A DNA stretch of 64,000 nt. Source: Inia geoffrensis. Lineage: Eukaryota > Chordata > Mammalia > Artiodactyla > Iniidae. The translations under genes and the position numbers were made by a program. Each line of letters starts with the position of its first letter. The stretch's first letter is position 1. The stretch is from positions 123,210,315 through 123,274,314 of the forward strand of contig CM070900.1 of assembly GCA_036417435.1 (NCBI GenBank). Reading direction: 5' to 3'. This document shows, piece after piece, positions 46,013 through 58,543 of this stretch. The notes under the pieces are model-generated. The model ran no database searches. It was given only the letters and a program-made list of their open reading frames with translations, and had not been told where the DNA came from.

Positions 46013-46332
46013 GCGTGTGTGTGTATGTGTGTGTGTGTGTGTGTGCGCGCGTGCGTGCGTGTGTGTGCAAGAGAAACACACACAGAGACACAGAGAGAGA
46101 AAGAGACACAGAGACACACACAGACACACAGAGAGAGAGAGAGACTCACAGAGAGAGACAGAGACACACACACACACAGAGACACAGAGAGAGACACACA
46201 CATACACACACACACACACACAGACACAGAGAGAGAGGGAGAGACACAGAGAGAGACACACACAGAGACAGAGACAGAGAAAGAGAGAGAGACACACACA
46301 CAGAGAGACACATAGAGAGAGAGAGAGAGAGG
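46013..46332. repeat. Compound GT/GC and GA/CA microsatellite
   Basis: Starts with alternating GT and GC (46013-46068), then about 260 bp of AGAGAC, ACAC and GAGA units. The first part is Z-DNA-prone and the second strongly purine-biased on the plus strand. Confidence 0.95.
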
Positions 46333-46879
46333 ACATTTGCTAGGCTGGGTTAGGAAGGGCTTTCTAAGGAGGGGATGGAGACGGGTGAGCTGGGACTTGA
46401 ACAAAGAATAGGAAATGGTCAAATGAAGATCTGGCGGAAGAGTGTTTCAAGCAGAACAGTGAATGAAAAGGCCACAAGACAGCTCAGCTTGATTGAGGGC
46501 CAGAAAGTGGCCCAGTGTGGCTGAGGCCCAGAGAATATGGGGCCCGGAGAAGGGAGATGAAGTTGGAGAGCGGGCAAAATCATCAAGCATCTTTCAAGCC
46601 AAGTGAAAGAGCTGGACTATGTTCCCTGGTATTGGGAAGCAACCAGAGGGTTTTGTGCAAGGGAATCATGATTTCACTGACACTCTAAACAGGTTACTCT
46701 GGCTGCCTTGGGTAGTGTGGACTGGAGGGGGCAAAAGTGGTGTGGGAAAGACCAGGTATGAGGCTGTAATCCAGGTGATGCAGGTTTGCACAAAGCTTGT
46801 GGCAGCGGTGGTAAGAATTGTTGGAGATGGAGGGGCCAAGACTTGCTGATGGACAGGATGTGGAGGTCGGTACTGAAGT

Positions 46880-47315
46880 GAGTAGTGTTTCCCCAAATTC
46901 ATGTTCACTCAAAACCTGTCAGTGTTATTTTATTTGGAAACAGGGTCTTTGCAGAAGTAATCAAGATGTCAAACTGGATTAGGGAGGGTCCTAAATCCAA
47001 TGACTGGTATGGTTGTAAGAAGAAGGAAATTTGGACACTGCCACAGCCAGAGGAAAGAAGGCCCTGTGACAACAGGGGCAGAGAACAGAGTTATGGGGCC
47101 ACAAGCCAGGGAACACCAAGGCCTGCCAGCAATCACCAGCGATTGGCAGAGGCAAGGTGGGCTCCTTCTCCAATGTCTTTGGAGAACACGGCCCCGCTGC
47201 CACCTTGATTTCAGATTTCTAGCCTCCAGAACCATGAAAGAACACATTTCTGCTGTTTTTAGCCTACCACTTGAGGTAATTTATTACAGCAGCCCTAAGA
47301 AGCCAAAACGAGGTC
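46880..47315 (+). mobile_element. MLT1-type solo LTR (ERVL-MaLR)
   Basis: ccccaaattcatgttcactc, tttatttggaaacagggtct, gggccacaagccagggaaca, ccaccttgatttcagatttc, agcctccagaaccatgaaag and the closing cagccctaagaagcc match the family. It sits inside L2 and is therefore younger. No internal retroviral sequence is attached. Confidence 0.78.
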
Positions 47316-48425
47316 TAAAGGAAAGAGAGGAATCAGGAATGGTTCCACTGTTCGGGGCCTGAGCAGCTAGGTTAGATGATGATGCCATTTCATGAAACTG
47401 GGGAAGGGTAGGTTTTAGGGAGAAAAATCAAGAGTTTGGTTTTAACCTGAAAGATGTCTCTTTCAGACATCTAAGTGGCAATATCCGTGAGGCTCTTAGG
47501 CATAACAACCTGAAACTCAAATAGAAAGGCTCGGACTGGGAACGTAAATTGGAGACTATCAAGCATTTACATGGTACTTAGAATCATAAGGCTGCATGAG
47601 CTTACTTAGGCAGAGAGCGTAGACAGGAAAAAAGGCCACATGGAGCCCTGTGATCCCACGACCGGTAGAGATTTTGTATAAGAGGAGCCAGCAAATGAGA
47701 CCAAAAGGGGGAGAACAGCAAGGTGAAAGGAAAATCTGGCACGTGTGGTGTCATGGCGACAAAGGGGACAAGTGTTTCAACATGGAGGATGCGATCGGCT
47801 GCCCCAAAGGCTGCTGAGAGGCTGGCTAACATGAGGGCTTTGGCTTCAGCAAGGTGTAGGTCATAGGTGACAAGAGTCATTTCAGAGTGAAAGTCCAAGA
47901 GAATAGGTTGGGGGGAAATGGAGGTGATGAAGTGGAGACATGAAGTATGGCTCACTTGTTGAAGACATTTTGCTTTGAAAACATGCAGCAAAATGGAACA
48001 GGAGCTGGTAAAATGGGTGATGTAAGGACACGGTGGCATGCTGATGGGGATGATTGGGTAGAGGGGGAACTGAGAATGAGGGAGGAAAGGGTAATAACTG
48101 CGTGAGAACACTTTTCAAGCATGTGGAAAGGGAGGGGTGGACCCAACAGCAGGGCAGGGATGATTCTTCCAGAACCAGTGGGAGAAGCCACAGGATGAGT
48201 CCAAGTGCAGTGGGCTGGTGAAACTTGTGGAGGAGAGAGGTCATCCTTTCTGTTCTCACTGGGAGAACAGTAGGAGAGAAGCTCCTCAGCGAATATGGAG
48301 AGGAAGGTGGAGATGTGAAGACAGGAGAGGACTAGAAATCTTGGCGTGTAGGAAAGTGACTTTACTAGGACTGCCTGGCAGCACAGAACGCCCATTTGAG
48401 ATCTGAAGATGTAAGGTTGAGTCCA

Positions 48426-49129
48426 GGCAGCACAATTCTGCAGGCCTCTCAAAAGAGCAGCTCCACTCTGTGTGAATACCAAGTCCATCTGATTCTGTCA
48501 ATGTTCAGTTAAGGTCCAGGCTCCACGCCTTTGATCACACCATCAGAACTTGCCAGGCGGGCTTCTCCCAGAGGCGGCCACAGAGAGGCAGAGGGTCAGA
48601 ATGCAGGCTTTCAAGCCTGCAGCCACTCTGTGGCCTTTCATTTAAAATTCTGTGCGTGCTCTGAAACTTACAGAAAGCGCAGCGGGGAGCGTATCACTGC
48701 CATCCAATTGTGTACTGAAGTGTGCGGTTTACAGAGCTCTCCCTGTTTTCAGACAGATTCTGAGCAGCTTGCTGTATAATTCTGCTCCAGTGAATTAGTT
48801 TAACAGTGCTGATGGACGGATGGTTCAACCCTGGTCCCTTAGGCCAACAACTTCAGATCCATCACCTTAGCTGCCGAGGGCAACGTCAAACAACTCACAA
48901 TGCTGATCACGGCGCAGTATGGCAAGACTCTGAGCACATGCTGCCGGGATGTCCCATTCCTTCACCCTCAGCACGCCTCGCCACCTGTGACTTGAAGGCT
49001 GCAGTCACCTCATGAGGGACATCAGGAGACACCTCAGTTCCCCTCTTCAAAATCTCTCTGCCACTCCATCCCCACTCTCTTCTTTCCTCCCAGGAGAGAG
49101 CAGCAAATGTGATAGAAGAAATAACAGAC
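48426..49129. other. Intronic sequence, nothing recognised
   Basis: About 700 bp. Confidence 0.4.
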
Positions 49130-49245
49130 TGGGGATTTTTACCTTGTCTTACTGAGTGGCCTTGGAAAAGTCCCTTTGTCTCTCAGGGTCTCAGTTTCCT
49201 CTTTGGTATCATGCGGAGCTTATCTAGATGCCCCTAAAGTCCCTT
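49130..49245 (+). repeat. MIR fragment
   Basis: gagtggccttggaaaagtcc and cagggtctcagtttcctctt match the central part of MIR. Confidence 0.65.
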
Positions 49246-51166
49246 TCTCAGGGCCTTCTTGGATAAAGCTCAGGTCTCCCCACCACGTGTCTGATACCCT
49301 CGCTTCCCTGGCATCAACGCTTCCCTGCCCCCGCCCCTTCCCCAATCTTTTCTCTAGCACCTCAGTCTCCACGGATCCCTCCCCTCTGCTTACAAAGGCC
49401 TGTCCTCAATGCTGCCACTCCTTCACGTGTGACAATGGATGCTGTGTCTTTCTGGCTTATACTAGGTATCCCTAGAATTATAAGTAGGCGAGGGCTTTTG
49501 GCAGGAGAAATAAAGTGTCACTTTGCCCCAGTAATCCACCTTTGGTCCTGAGTGCTTCTTGGTCAAGTTGGGCAACACTATTTCCATACATCTGACTGCA
49601 TCTGTGATTTTACATAAGGCCCCCTTATGACCACAGCCCCATCTCTTTTCTCTGAAGTTCAGTGACACTGAGATACACCAGGTGGCCCCACATGGCACAG
49701 ACAGAACCAGACTGTAGGAAAGGATGCTGGGGCTCCTAAGAGTCAAGTCACCAGAAGGAAGGAGAAGTCTGAACTGATACCCAGAATAAGTCCCAGAGCT
49801 TAGGGAAGGTGTAAACCACGTGGTCTGAGCAAATCAGCAGAGATCTGCACCAGCCCCAGGGGTGGCCATAAAGAGAGCAGGATCCACAGGAGCATCTCTG
49901 CGAACTGGCCAAAGCTTCCACATCAGCAGCAGAGGCACCTAAGACCAGCGAGTGGGGTCTTGATGTAGTTAGAACTTGACACTCGATCTAGAGACGCACC
50001 AGGCAAGTGAGGACAGGGAAACACACCACCTGCAATTCTTCGAAATAATCCCAAGGAAGTATTTGAATGATGGACGTTCCAATGATAATCCATATTGGAT
50101 GCAAGGTGGAAGAGGCAGTTCTTAAATTGATTTAATTCAAGTATAAGAAGAAATCAGGCCTCACTTTGAGGTTCCAGGCTGAAGGCCTGGGACACTGTGT
50201 TACGTTTACATGTCTCTTCATGTACACAGTGGGAACTGAGTCAACCTGTTTGTTATTATTTTTTTTTATTCCAAGATTTTTTCATTCACTTTATCACTGT
50301 GGATAAACATACCAACATAGACTGGTTCCACTTATTGGAAGACCTTGGTATGTCCTGAGGCAGGAGATTCCTGAACTTCCCTGCCTTGGAATCTACCACA
50401 CTTTTCTTCCCATCCCAGCCTCCCCAGGGTCTGTAACCACAAGACTTGAGGTGCTGTAAAGTACTTTCAGTTTAGTAACTGAGGACTCAGAAGGAAGGCT
50501 TGTACACAGCTGTGAAACCTTCAGCCCCAGGAAACACCACCTGCATGAAGGCAGGGTTGCACTGGGCCCTGTCCTTGCAGCTGGGGAGCCATGTCTCCGC
50601 AGAGTGTTTCAGACAAAATCTATTTGTATCATTTCAATGGAAGATGGCTGCTCCATGCTCATTGTTGAAAACTTTCCAATAGATTACTAACAATTCTTAA
50701 AATGTGTTTGAAAGTTTCAGCATTCCTCTTGGCCCTACCCAGACACCTTTATCTCATCTACATAGGACTTCAACTCTCATATAGGAATTTCATAGGGAAC
50801 TTCTTCCCTCCAGAATCCATACTTTGCTGATCAGATCAACACTTGCTAATTGGTGTGCAACTGCCAGAAGGTACCAGAAGCCCCCCCAAGAATTCCATTC
50901 CCTATTCTGTGTTACTATCACTATTCGTCAGGCTAGAGAAAATCCTTGTTTAAAACCACAAATTCTGAAAGTACGTACTTTTTAACTTCCCAAGAAATGA
51001 TTCAACAGTCTAAAAATTATTCAACGGTCTACCAGATACTTCTGCAAAAAATTTTTCTACCAAATCAAGTCAAAGTATTTGGTTAATATAAATACGAATT
51101 AACAAACCATATTGATTCCTAAACTTCATGAAGGTTGGACCTATTTTTTCATTTAACTTGGCCCAA
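49246..51166. other. Intronic sequence, nothing recognised
   Basis: About 1.9 kb, the longest stretch here with no repeat I can name. No exon signals were found. Confidence 0.4.
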
Positions 51167-51282
51167 TTTTTTTTTTTTTTTTTTTTTTTTTTTGGCGGTA
51201 CACGGGCCTCTCACTGTTGTGGCCTCTCCCGTCGCGGAGCACAGGCTCCGGACAGACGCGCAGGCTCAGCGGCCATGGCTCA
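51167..51282 (-). mobile_element. 5'-truncated CHR SINE
   Basis: Only the 3' half and a poly-A tract of about 28 remain; the tRNA-derived head is absent. A 4-base repeat (gacagacg where others read gacg) is unique to this copy. No clear target-site duplication. Confidence 0.85.
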
Positions 51283-51615
51283 GGCTCATTTTAAGGACAG
51301 AGACCTTAATTCACACAGTGAATAGTGTAGTGTAAAGTTGTTTTGGTTAGAAAAATAATTTTCCAAAGGTAAACTAACTTCTTGGACTTGAGGTTCTATT
51401 GGAAGGCTGTAAAGTATACTAAAGCCGTGGACTAAGGGTGAGCGTTGCTGAGAAGTCACACTGTCCAGAAGAAGAAAATATGGCCCTTGTGCTCATCTCT
51501 CAAATTCAAGACAGCAACTCTGTCTTTCTCATCAGAGGTAGAAGGCCTCTGGATTAAAAGGTCTAGGGAAATATGTTACAATGCAAGCATCATTCTAAGA
51601 GTTAAAACATTAAGG
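51283..51615. other. Intronic sequence, nothing recognised
   Basis: About 330 bp. Confidence 0.4.
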
Positions 51616-51961
51616 TTATTGTTATTTTTTTTAATTTATTTTTTATTTCTTTACAATGGTTATGTTAGTTTCAGCTTCACAACAAAATGAATCAGACACA
51701 TATACATACGTTCCCATATCTCCTCTCGCCCGCGCCTCCCTCCCTCCCACCCTCCCCACCCCACCCCCCCAGGCGGTCACAAAGCATCGAGCTGCCCACT
51801 AGCTATCTACCTCACGCTTGGTGGTGTACACATGTCCATGCCTCTCCCTCGCCTTGTCACAGTTTACCCTTCCTCCACCCCATATCCTCAAGTCCATTCT
51901 CTAGTAAGTCTGTGTCTTTATTCCTGTTTCACTCCTAGGTTCTTCATAACATTTTTTTTCC

Positions 51962-54900
51962 TTAAATTCCATATATATGTGTTAGCATACGGTATTTGTC
52001 TCTCTCTTTCTGACTTACTTCACTCTGTATGACAGACTCTAGGTCTATCCACCTCATTACAAATAGCTCAGTTTCGTTTCTTTTTATGGCTGAGTAATAT
52101 TCCATTGTAGATATGTGCCACATCTTCTTTATCCATTCATCTGATGATGGACACTTAGGATGTTTCCATCTCCAGGCTATTGTAAATAGAGCTGCAATGA
52201 ACATTTTGGTACATGATTCTTTTGGAATTATGGTTTTCTCAGGGTATATGCCCAGTAGGGGGATTGCTGGGTCATATGGAAGTTCTATTTGTAGTTTTTT
52301 AAGGAACCTCCATACTGTTCTCCACAGTGGCTGTATCAATTTACATTCCCACCAACAGTGTAAGAGGGTTCCCTTTTCTCCACACCCTCTCCAGCATTTA
52401 TTGTTTCTGGATTTTTTGATGATGGCCATTCTGACTGGTGTGATATGATATTTCATTGTAGTTTTGATTTGCATTTCTCTAATGATTAGCGATGTTGAGC
52501 ATTCTTTCATGTCTTTGTTGGCAGTCTGTATATCTTCTTTGGAGAAATGTCTATTTAGGTCTTCTGCCCATTTTTGGATTGGGTTGTTTGTTTTTTTTTG
52601 TTATTAAGCTGCATGAGCTGCTTATAAATTTTGGAGATTAATCCTTTGTCAGTTGCTTCATTTGCAAATATTTTCTCCCATTCTGAGGGTTGTCTTTTGG
52701 TCTTGTTTATGGTTTCCTTTGCTGTGCAAAAGCTTTGAAGTTTCATTAGGTCCCATTTGTTTATTTTTGTTTTTATTTCCATTGCTCTAGGAGGTGGGTC
52801 AAAAAGGATCTTGCTGTGGTTTATGTCATAGAGCGTCCTGCCTATGTTTTCCTCTAAGAGTTTGATAGTTTCCGGCCTTACATTTAGGTCTTTAATCCAC
52901 TTTGAGCTTATTTTTGTGTATGGTGTTAGGGAGTGATCTAATCTCATATTTTTACATGTAGCTGTCCAGTTTTCCCAGCACCACTTATTGAAGAGGCTGT
53001 GCTTTCTCCACTGAACATTCCTGCCTCCTTTATCAAAGATAAGGTGACATATGTGCGTGGGTTTATCTCTGGGCTTTCTACCCTGTTCCATTGAGCTATA
53101 TTTCTGTTTTTGTGCCAGTACCATACTGTCTTGATTACTGTAGCTTTGCAGTATAGTCTGAAGTCAGGAAGCTTGATTCCTCCAGCTCCATTTTTTGTTC
53201 TCAAGATTGCTTTGGCTATTCGGGGTCTTTTGTGTTTCCATACAAATTGTGAAATTTTTTGTTCTAGTCCTGTGAAAAATGCCAGTGGTAGTTTGATAGG
53301 GATTGCACTGAATCTGTAGATTGCTTTGGGTAGTAGAGTCATTTTGACAATGTTGATTCTTCCAATCCAAGAGCATGGTATATCTCTCCATCTATTTGTA
53401 TCATCTTTAATTTCTTTCATCAGTGTCTTATAATTTTCTGCATACAGGTCTTTTGTCTCCTTAGGTAGTTTTATTCCTAGATATTTTATTCTTTTTGTTG
53501 CAGTAGTAAATGGGAGTGTTTTCTTCATTTCACTTTCAGATTTTTCATCCTTAGTGTATAGGAATGCCAGAGATTTCTGTGCATTAATTTTGTATCCTGC
53601 TACTTTACCAAATTCATTGATTAGCTCTAGTAGTTTTCTGGTAGCATCTTTAGGATTCTCTATGTATAGTATCATGTCATCTGCAAATAGTGACAGTTTT
53701 ACTTCTTCTTTCCCGATTTGGATTCCTTTTATTTCCTTTTCTTCTCTGATTGCCGTGGCTAAAACTTCCAAAACTATGTTGAGGAAGAGTGGTAAGAGTG
53801 GGCAACCTTGCCTTGTTCCTGAACTTAGTGGAAATGCTTTCAGTTTTTCACCACTGAGGACGATGTTGGCTGTGGGTTTGTCATATATGGCCTTTATTAT
53901 GTTGAGGAAAGTTCCCTCTATGCCTACTTTCTGCAGGGTTTTTATCCTAAATGGGTGTTGAATTTTGTCAAAAGGTTTCTCTGCATCTATTGAGATGATC
54001 ATATGGTTTTTCTCCTTCAGTTTGTTAATATGGTGTATCACGTTGATTGATTTGCGTATATTGAAGAATCCTGGCATTCCTGGAATAAACCCCACTTGAT
54101 CATGGTGTATGATCCGTTTAATGTGCTGTTGGCTTCTGTTTGCTAGTATTTTGTTGAGGATTTTTGCATCTATGTTCATCAGTGATATTGGCCTGTAGTT
54201 TTCTTTCTTTGTGACATCCTTGTCTGGTTTTGGTATCAGGGTGATGGTGGCCTTGTAGAATGAGTTGGGGAGTGTTCCTCCCTCTGCTATATTTTGGAAG
54301 AGTTTGAGAAGGATGGGTGTTAGCTCTTCTCTAAATGTTTGATAGAATTCGCCTGTGGAGCCATCTGGTCTTGGGCTTTTGTTTGTTGGAAGATTTTTAA
54401 TCACAGTTTCAATTTCAGTGCTTGTGATTGGTCTGTTCATATTTTCTATTTCTTCCTGATTCAGTCTTGGCAGGTTGTACCTTTCTAAGAATGTGTCCAT
54501 TTCTTCCAGGTTGTCCATTTTATTGGCATAGAGTTGCTTGTAGTAATCTCTCATGATCTTTTGTATTTCTGCAGTGTCAGTTGTTACTTCTCCTTTTTCA
54601 TTTCTAATTCTATTGATTTGAGTCTTCTCCCTTCTTTTCTTGATGAGTCTGGCTAATGGTTTATCAATTTTGTTTATCTTCTCAAAGAACCAGCTTTTAG
54701 TTTTATTGATCTTTGCTATCGTCTCCTTCATTTCATTTTCATTTATTTCTGATCTGATCTTTATGATTTCTTTCCTTCTGCTAACTTTGGGGCTTTTTTG
54801 TTCTTCTTTCTCTAATTGCTTTAGGTGCAAGGTTAAGTTGTTTATTCGAGATGTTTCCTGTTTCTTAAGGTAGGACTGTATTGCTATAAACTTCCCTCTT

Positions 54901-55781
54901 AGAACTGCTTTTGCTGCATCCCGTAGGTTTTGAGTCGTCGTGTCTCCATTGTCATTTGTTTCTAGGTATTTTTTGATTTCCTCTTTGATTTCTTCAGTGA
55001 TCACTTCGTTATTAAGTAGTGTATTGTTTAGCCGCCATGTGTTTGTATTTTTTACAGATCTTTTCCTGTAATTGATATCTAGTCTCATAGCGTTGTGGTC
55101 GGAAAAGATACTTGATACAATTTCGATTTTCTTAAATTTACCAAGGCTTGATTTGTGACCCAAGATATGATCTATCCTGGAGAATGTTCCATGAGCACTT
55201 GAGAAAAATGCGTATTCTGTTGTTTTTGGATGGAATGTCCTATAAATATCAATTAAGTCCATCTTGTTTAATGTATCATTTAAAGCTTGGGTTTCCTTAT
55301 GTATTTTCATTTTGGATGATCTGTCCATTGGTGAAAGTGGGGTGTTAAAGTCCCCTACTATGAATGTGTTACTGTCGATTTCCCCTTTTATGGCTGTTAG
55401 TATTTGCCTTATGTATTGAGATGCGCCTATGTTGGGTGCATAAATATTTACAATTGTTATATCTTCTTCTTGGATCGATCCCTTGATCATTATGCAGTGT
55501 CCTTCTTTGTCTCTTCTAATAGTCTTTATTTTAAAGCCTATTTTGTCTGATATGAGAATTGCTACTCCAGTTTTCTTTTGGTTTCCATTTGCATGAAATA
55601 CCTTTTTCCATCCCCTTACTTTCAGTCTGTCTGTGTCTCTAGGTCTGAAGTGGGTCTCTTGTAGACAGCAAATATATGAGTCTTGTTTTTGTATCCATTC
55701 AGCCAATCTGTGTCTTTTGGTGGGAGCATTTAGTCCATTTACATTTAAGGTAATTATCGATATGTATGTTCCTATTCCCAT
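51962..55781 (-). pseudogene. L1 ORF2, frameshifted
   Basis: A 945-codon frame (55781-52944) retains the endonuclease (CLQETHF, SDHNAM) and reverse transcriptase (FADDM). Bases missing near 53046 shift the frame, and translation continues at 53124-52555. A second shift in a T-run near 52590 moves it again to 52510-51962, which ends LTHIYGI. Compared with the copy at 34-38 kb there are also many substitutions. It cannot make full-length ORF2p. Confidence 0.92.
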
Positions 55782-55895
55782 TTTCTTAATTGTTTTGGGT
55801 TCATTATTGTAGGTCTTTTCCTTCTCTTGTGTTTCTTGCCTAGAGAAGTTTCTTTAGCAGTTGTTGTAGAGCTGGCTTGGTGCTGCTGAACTCTC

Positions 55896-56744
55896 TCAGC
55901 TTTTGCTTGTCTGTAAAGGTTTTATTTCTCCATCGAATCTGAATGAGATCCTTGCTGGGTAGAGTAGTCTTGGTTGTAGGTTTTTCTCCTTCATCACTTT
56001 CAATATGTCCTGCCAGTCCCTTCTGGCTTGCAGAGTTTCTGCTGAGAGATCAGCTGTTAACCTTATGGGGATTCCCTTGTGTGTTATTTGTTGTTTTTCC
56101 CTTGCTGCTTTTAATATGTTTTCTTTGTATTTAATTTTTGACAGTTTGATTAATATGTGCCTTGGCATATTTCTCCTTGGATTTATCCTCTATGGGACTC
56201 TCTGTGCTTCCTGGACTTGATTAACTATTTCCTTTCCCATATTAGGGAAGTTTTCAACTATAATCTCTTCAAATATTTTCTCAGTCCCTTTCTTTTTCTC
56301 TTCTTCTTCTGGAACCCCTATCATTCGAATGCTGGTGCGTTTAATGTTGTCCCAGAGGTCTCTGAGACTGTCCTCAGTTCTTTTCATTCTTTTTTCTTTA
56401 TTCTGCTCTGCATTAGTTATTTTCACTATTTTATCTTCCAGGTCACTTATCCATTCTTCTGCCTCAGTTATTCTGCTATTGATCCCATCTAGTGTATTTT
56501 TCATTTCAGTTATTGTGTTGTTCATCTCTGTTTGTTTGTTCTTTAGTTCTTCTAGATCTTTGTTAAACATTTCTTGCATCTTCTCCATCCCTGCCTCCAT
56601 TCTATTTCTGAGATTTTGGATCATCTTTACTATCATTATTGTGAATTCTTTTTCAGGTAGACTGCCTATTTCCTCTCCATTTGTTAGGTTTGGTGGGTTT
56701 TTATCTTGCTCCTTCATCTGCTGTGTGATGTTCTGTCTTTTCAT
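55896..56744 (-). pseudogene. L1 ORF1, nonsense and frameshift
   Basis: The frame starts MKRQNITQQMKEQDKN and runs 184 codons to 56190. There a Tyr codon (TAC in the intact copy) has become TAG. The same frame continues from 56168 (MPRHILIKLSKIKYKE) until a one-base loss near 55920 changes the C-terminus (GEIKPLQT instead of GEIKTFTD). The RNA-binding C-terminal domain is therefore lost. Confidence 0.92.
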
Positions 56745-57354
56745 TGTGCTTATCTTACTGTGTTTGGGGTTTCCTTTTTGCAGGCTGAAGGTTCCTAGTT
56801 CCTGTTGTTTTTGGTGTCTGTCTCCAGTGGCTAAGGTTCGTCCAGTGGGTTGTGTAGGCTTCCTGGTGGAGGGGATTAGTGCCTGTGTTCTGGTGGATGA
56901 GGGTGGATCTTGTGTTTCTGGGGGGCAGGTCCACGTCTGGTGGTGTGTTTTGGGGTGTCTGTAGACTTATTATGATTTTGGGCAGCCTCTCTGCTAATGG
57001 GTGGGGTTGTGTTCCTGTCTTGCTAGTTGTTTGGCATAGGTTGTCCAGCACTGTAGCTTTCTGGTCGTTGAGTGAAGCTGGGTGCTGGCGTCGAGATGGA
57101 GATCTCTGGGAGATTTTCGCCGTTTGATATTATGTGCAGCTGGGAGGCCTCTCGTGGGCCAGTGCCCTGAAGTTGGCTCTCCCACCTCAGAGGCACAGCA
57201 CTAACTCCTGGCTGCAGCACCAAGAGCCTTTCATCCACACGGCTCCTTAATTTGGGATGATTCGTTGTCTATTCATGTATTCCACAGATGCAGGGTACAT
57301 CAAGTTGATTGTGGAGCTTTAATCCGCTGCTTCTGAGGCCTTATTGTTATTTTA

Positions 57355-57590
57355 GAGCTAGCATTCATTCAGTGCTCATTTATGCCAGGGACTAAACTCA
57401 TTTAAGCTTTCCAACAATCTTAGAAGTCAGTTACCCTCGCTTTACAGAAAATAATAATGATTAAATAAAACTAATAATAGTAATAATAGCAATTATTTAT
57501 ATAGTGTTCATTATATGCCAGGCATTGTTCTAGCACTTTACACTTATTTAACCCACACAGTAACCTCATGAGGTAGCGGAGTTTTTGCAC
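57355..57590 (-). repeat. Two adjoining MIR fragments
   Basis: tcagtgctcatttatgccag ... ctttccaacaatctt and again gttcattatatgccaggcat ... aacccacacagtaacctcat show the same reversed MIR segment twice, separated by AATAAT-rich sequence. Confidence 0.7.
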
Positions 57591-58090
57591 ATACAATGTC
57601 ATCAGGTACCAGTCACATCAACTACAGATGTGACTGCAGCAGTCCTAGGTTCTCATTTCCCCATCTTACAAAAGTGCCCCAATGAACAAACACATCCTGG
57701 TGCCATCAGCCAAGCCCAGCTCTCTGATTACACAGCATCTCATGCTGAGACACACATTGCATCTGTACTTCCCAGGTCAGAAAAAAAGGGCTGTTTATTC
57801 TCAGCACAGGACTTGATGTGCACTCATATACACATAACTGGAGTCCCACATGGACACTCTAATTGCATGTTTCTTTTGTAGCTAGACCACATGTTGCACA
57901 AACACTGCTTTGCTTGAAGTATTTCAAATTACTGAGTTTGGTGGTCAAGAGAGGTGCATTTAAATTTGTGAGGGCACCTTATGTGCCTATGGACTACCTC
58001 ATTTTTGCATATTCTTCCAATACGGTTGTTCATGTCTGTATTTGAATTAAGATGGTTTAAAATGAACATTTTTTTGTAAGCATAATTAAC
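57591..58090. other. Intronic sequence, nothing recognised
   Basis: About 500 bp. Confidence 0.4.
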
Positions 58091-58092
58091 TA

Positions 58093-58541
58093 CAGTAAGT
58101 CCCCTACATACGAGCTTTCAAGTTGAGAACTTTCAAAAATGCGAACATGCATTCCACCAACGTCAGGCGTGAGTGAACTTGCAGCTTGCCCTCCGTCCCC
58201 TAATGCTGACCATCCTTCAGCTCTCCCATCTCCCACCTCCTCTCCCTCCTCCAGTCAGTAACTCTTCTTGCCTGTTCACTCGATGCCAGCGCCTGTATGC
58301 CAGCTGTCGTATTGTACTACTGTACTTTTGAAAGTACTGTCCAATTAAAAATGTTTTATTTTTTGTGTTTGTTTTTTATGTATTATTTGTGTGAAAAGCA
58401 TTATAAACCTAGTACAGTACAGTACTATCTAGCCAATTATGTTAGTTGGGAACCTAGGCTAACTTTGTTGGACTTACGAACAAATTGGACTTACGAACAC
58501 GGTCTGGGAACAGAACTTGTTCGTATGTAGGGGAATTACTG
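58093..58541. mobile_element. Tigger-type DNA transposon, non-autonomous
   Basis: Terminal inverted repeats cagtaagtcccctacatacg and cgtatgtaggggaattactg, flanked by TA on each side (58091-58092 and 58542-58543), as for Tc1/mariner-pogo elements. Length 449 bp; no transposase frame. Near the right end ttggacttacgaaca is repeated in tandem. Confidence 0.92.
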
Positions 58542-58543
58542 TA

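Larger units (their letters stand above)
45795..48425 (-). repeat. Long L2 (LINE-2), interrupted
   Basis: Reversed L2 in order: tttgtgccaatcacttttat, acttacattatactggggg, ggaagggctttctaaggagg, tgtttcaagcagaacagtga, ttactctggctgccttgggt, gacatctaagtggcaatatc, aacatggaggatgcgat, gactgcctggcagcacagaa. It is interrupted by a microsatellite (46013-46332) and an MLT1 LTR (46880-47315). Long minus-strand frames at 47.6-48.5 kb fall inside it. Confidence 0.82.
51629..57340 (-). mobile_element. Near-full-length L1 (copy 3)
   Basis: Minus-strand L1 of about 5.7 kb with a perfect target-site duplication ttattgttatttt (51616-51628 and 57341-57353). It lacks roughly the first 390 bp present in the copy at 33.8-40 kb, including the YY1-like start region. 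ORF1 and ORF2 are both broken. Same orientation as RASGRF2. Confidence 0.95.

Noticed and set aside
45946..46422. Long frames rich in Ser/Val/Cys or Arg/Thr/His
   Set aside because: They are translations of the GT/GA/CA microsatellite in every frame.
47602..48488. Overlapping minus-strand frames of 125-178 codons
   Set aside because: They lie inside a reversed L2 element in a region that is not the preserved L2 coding part, and several frames are open at once.
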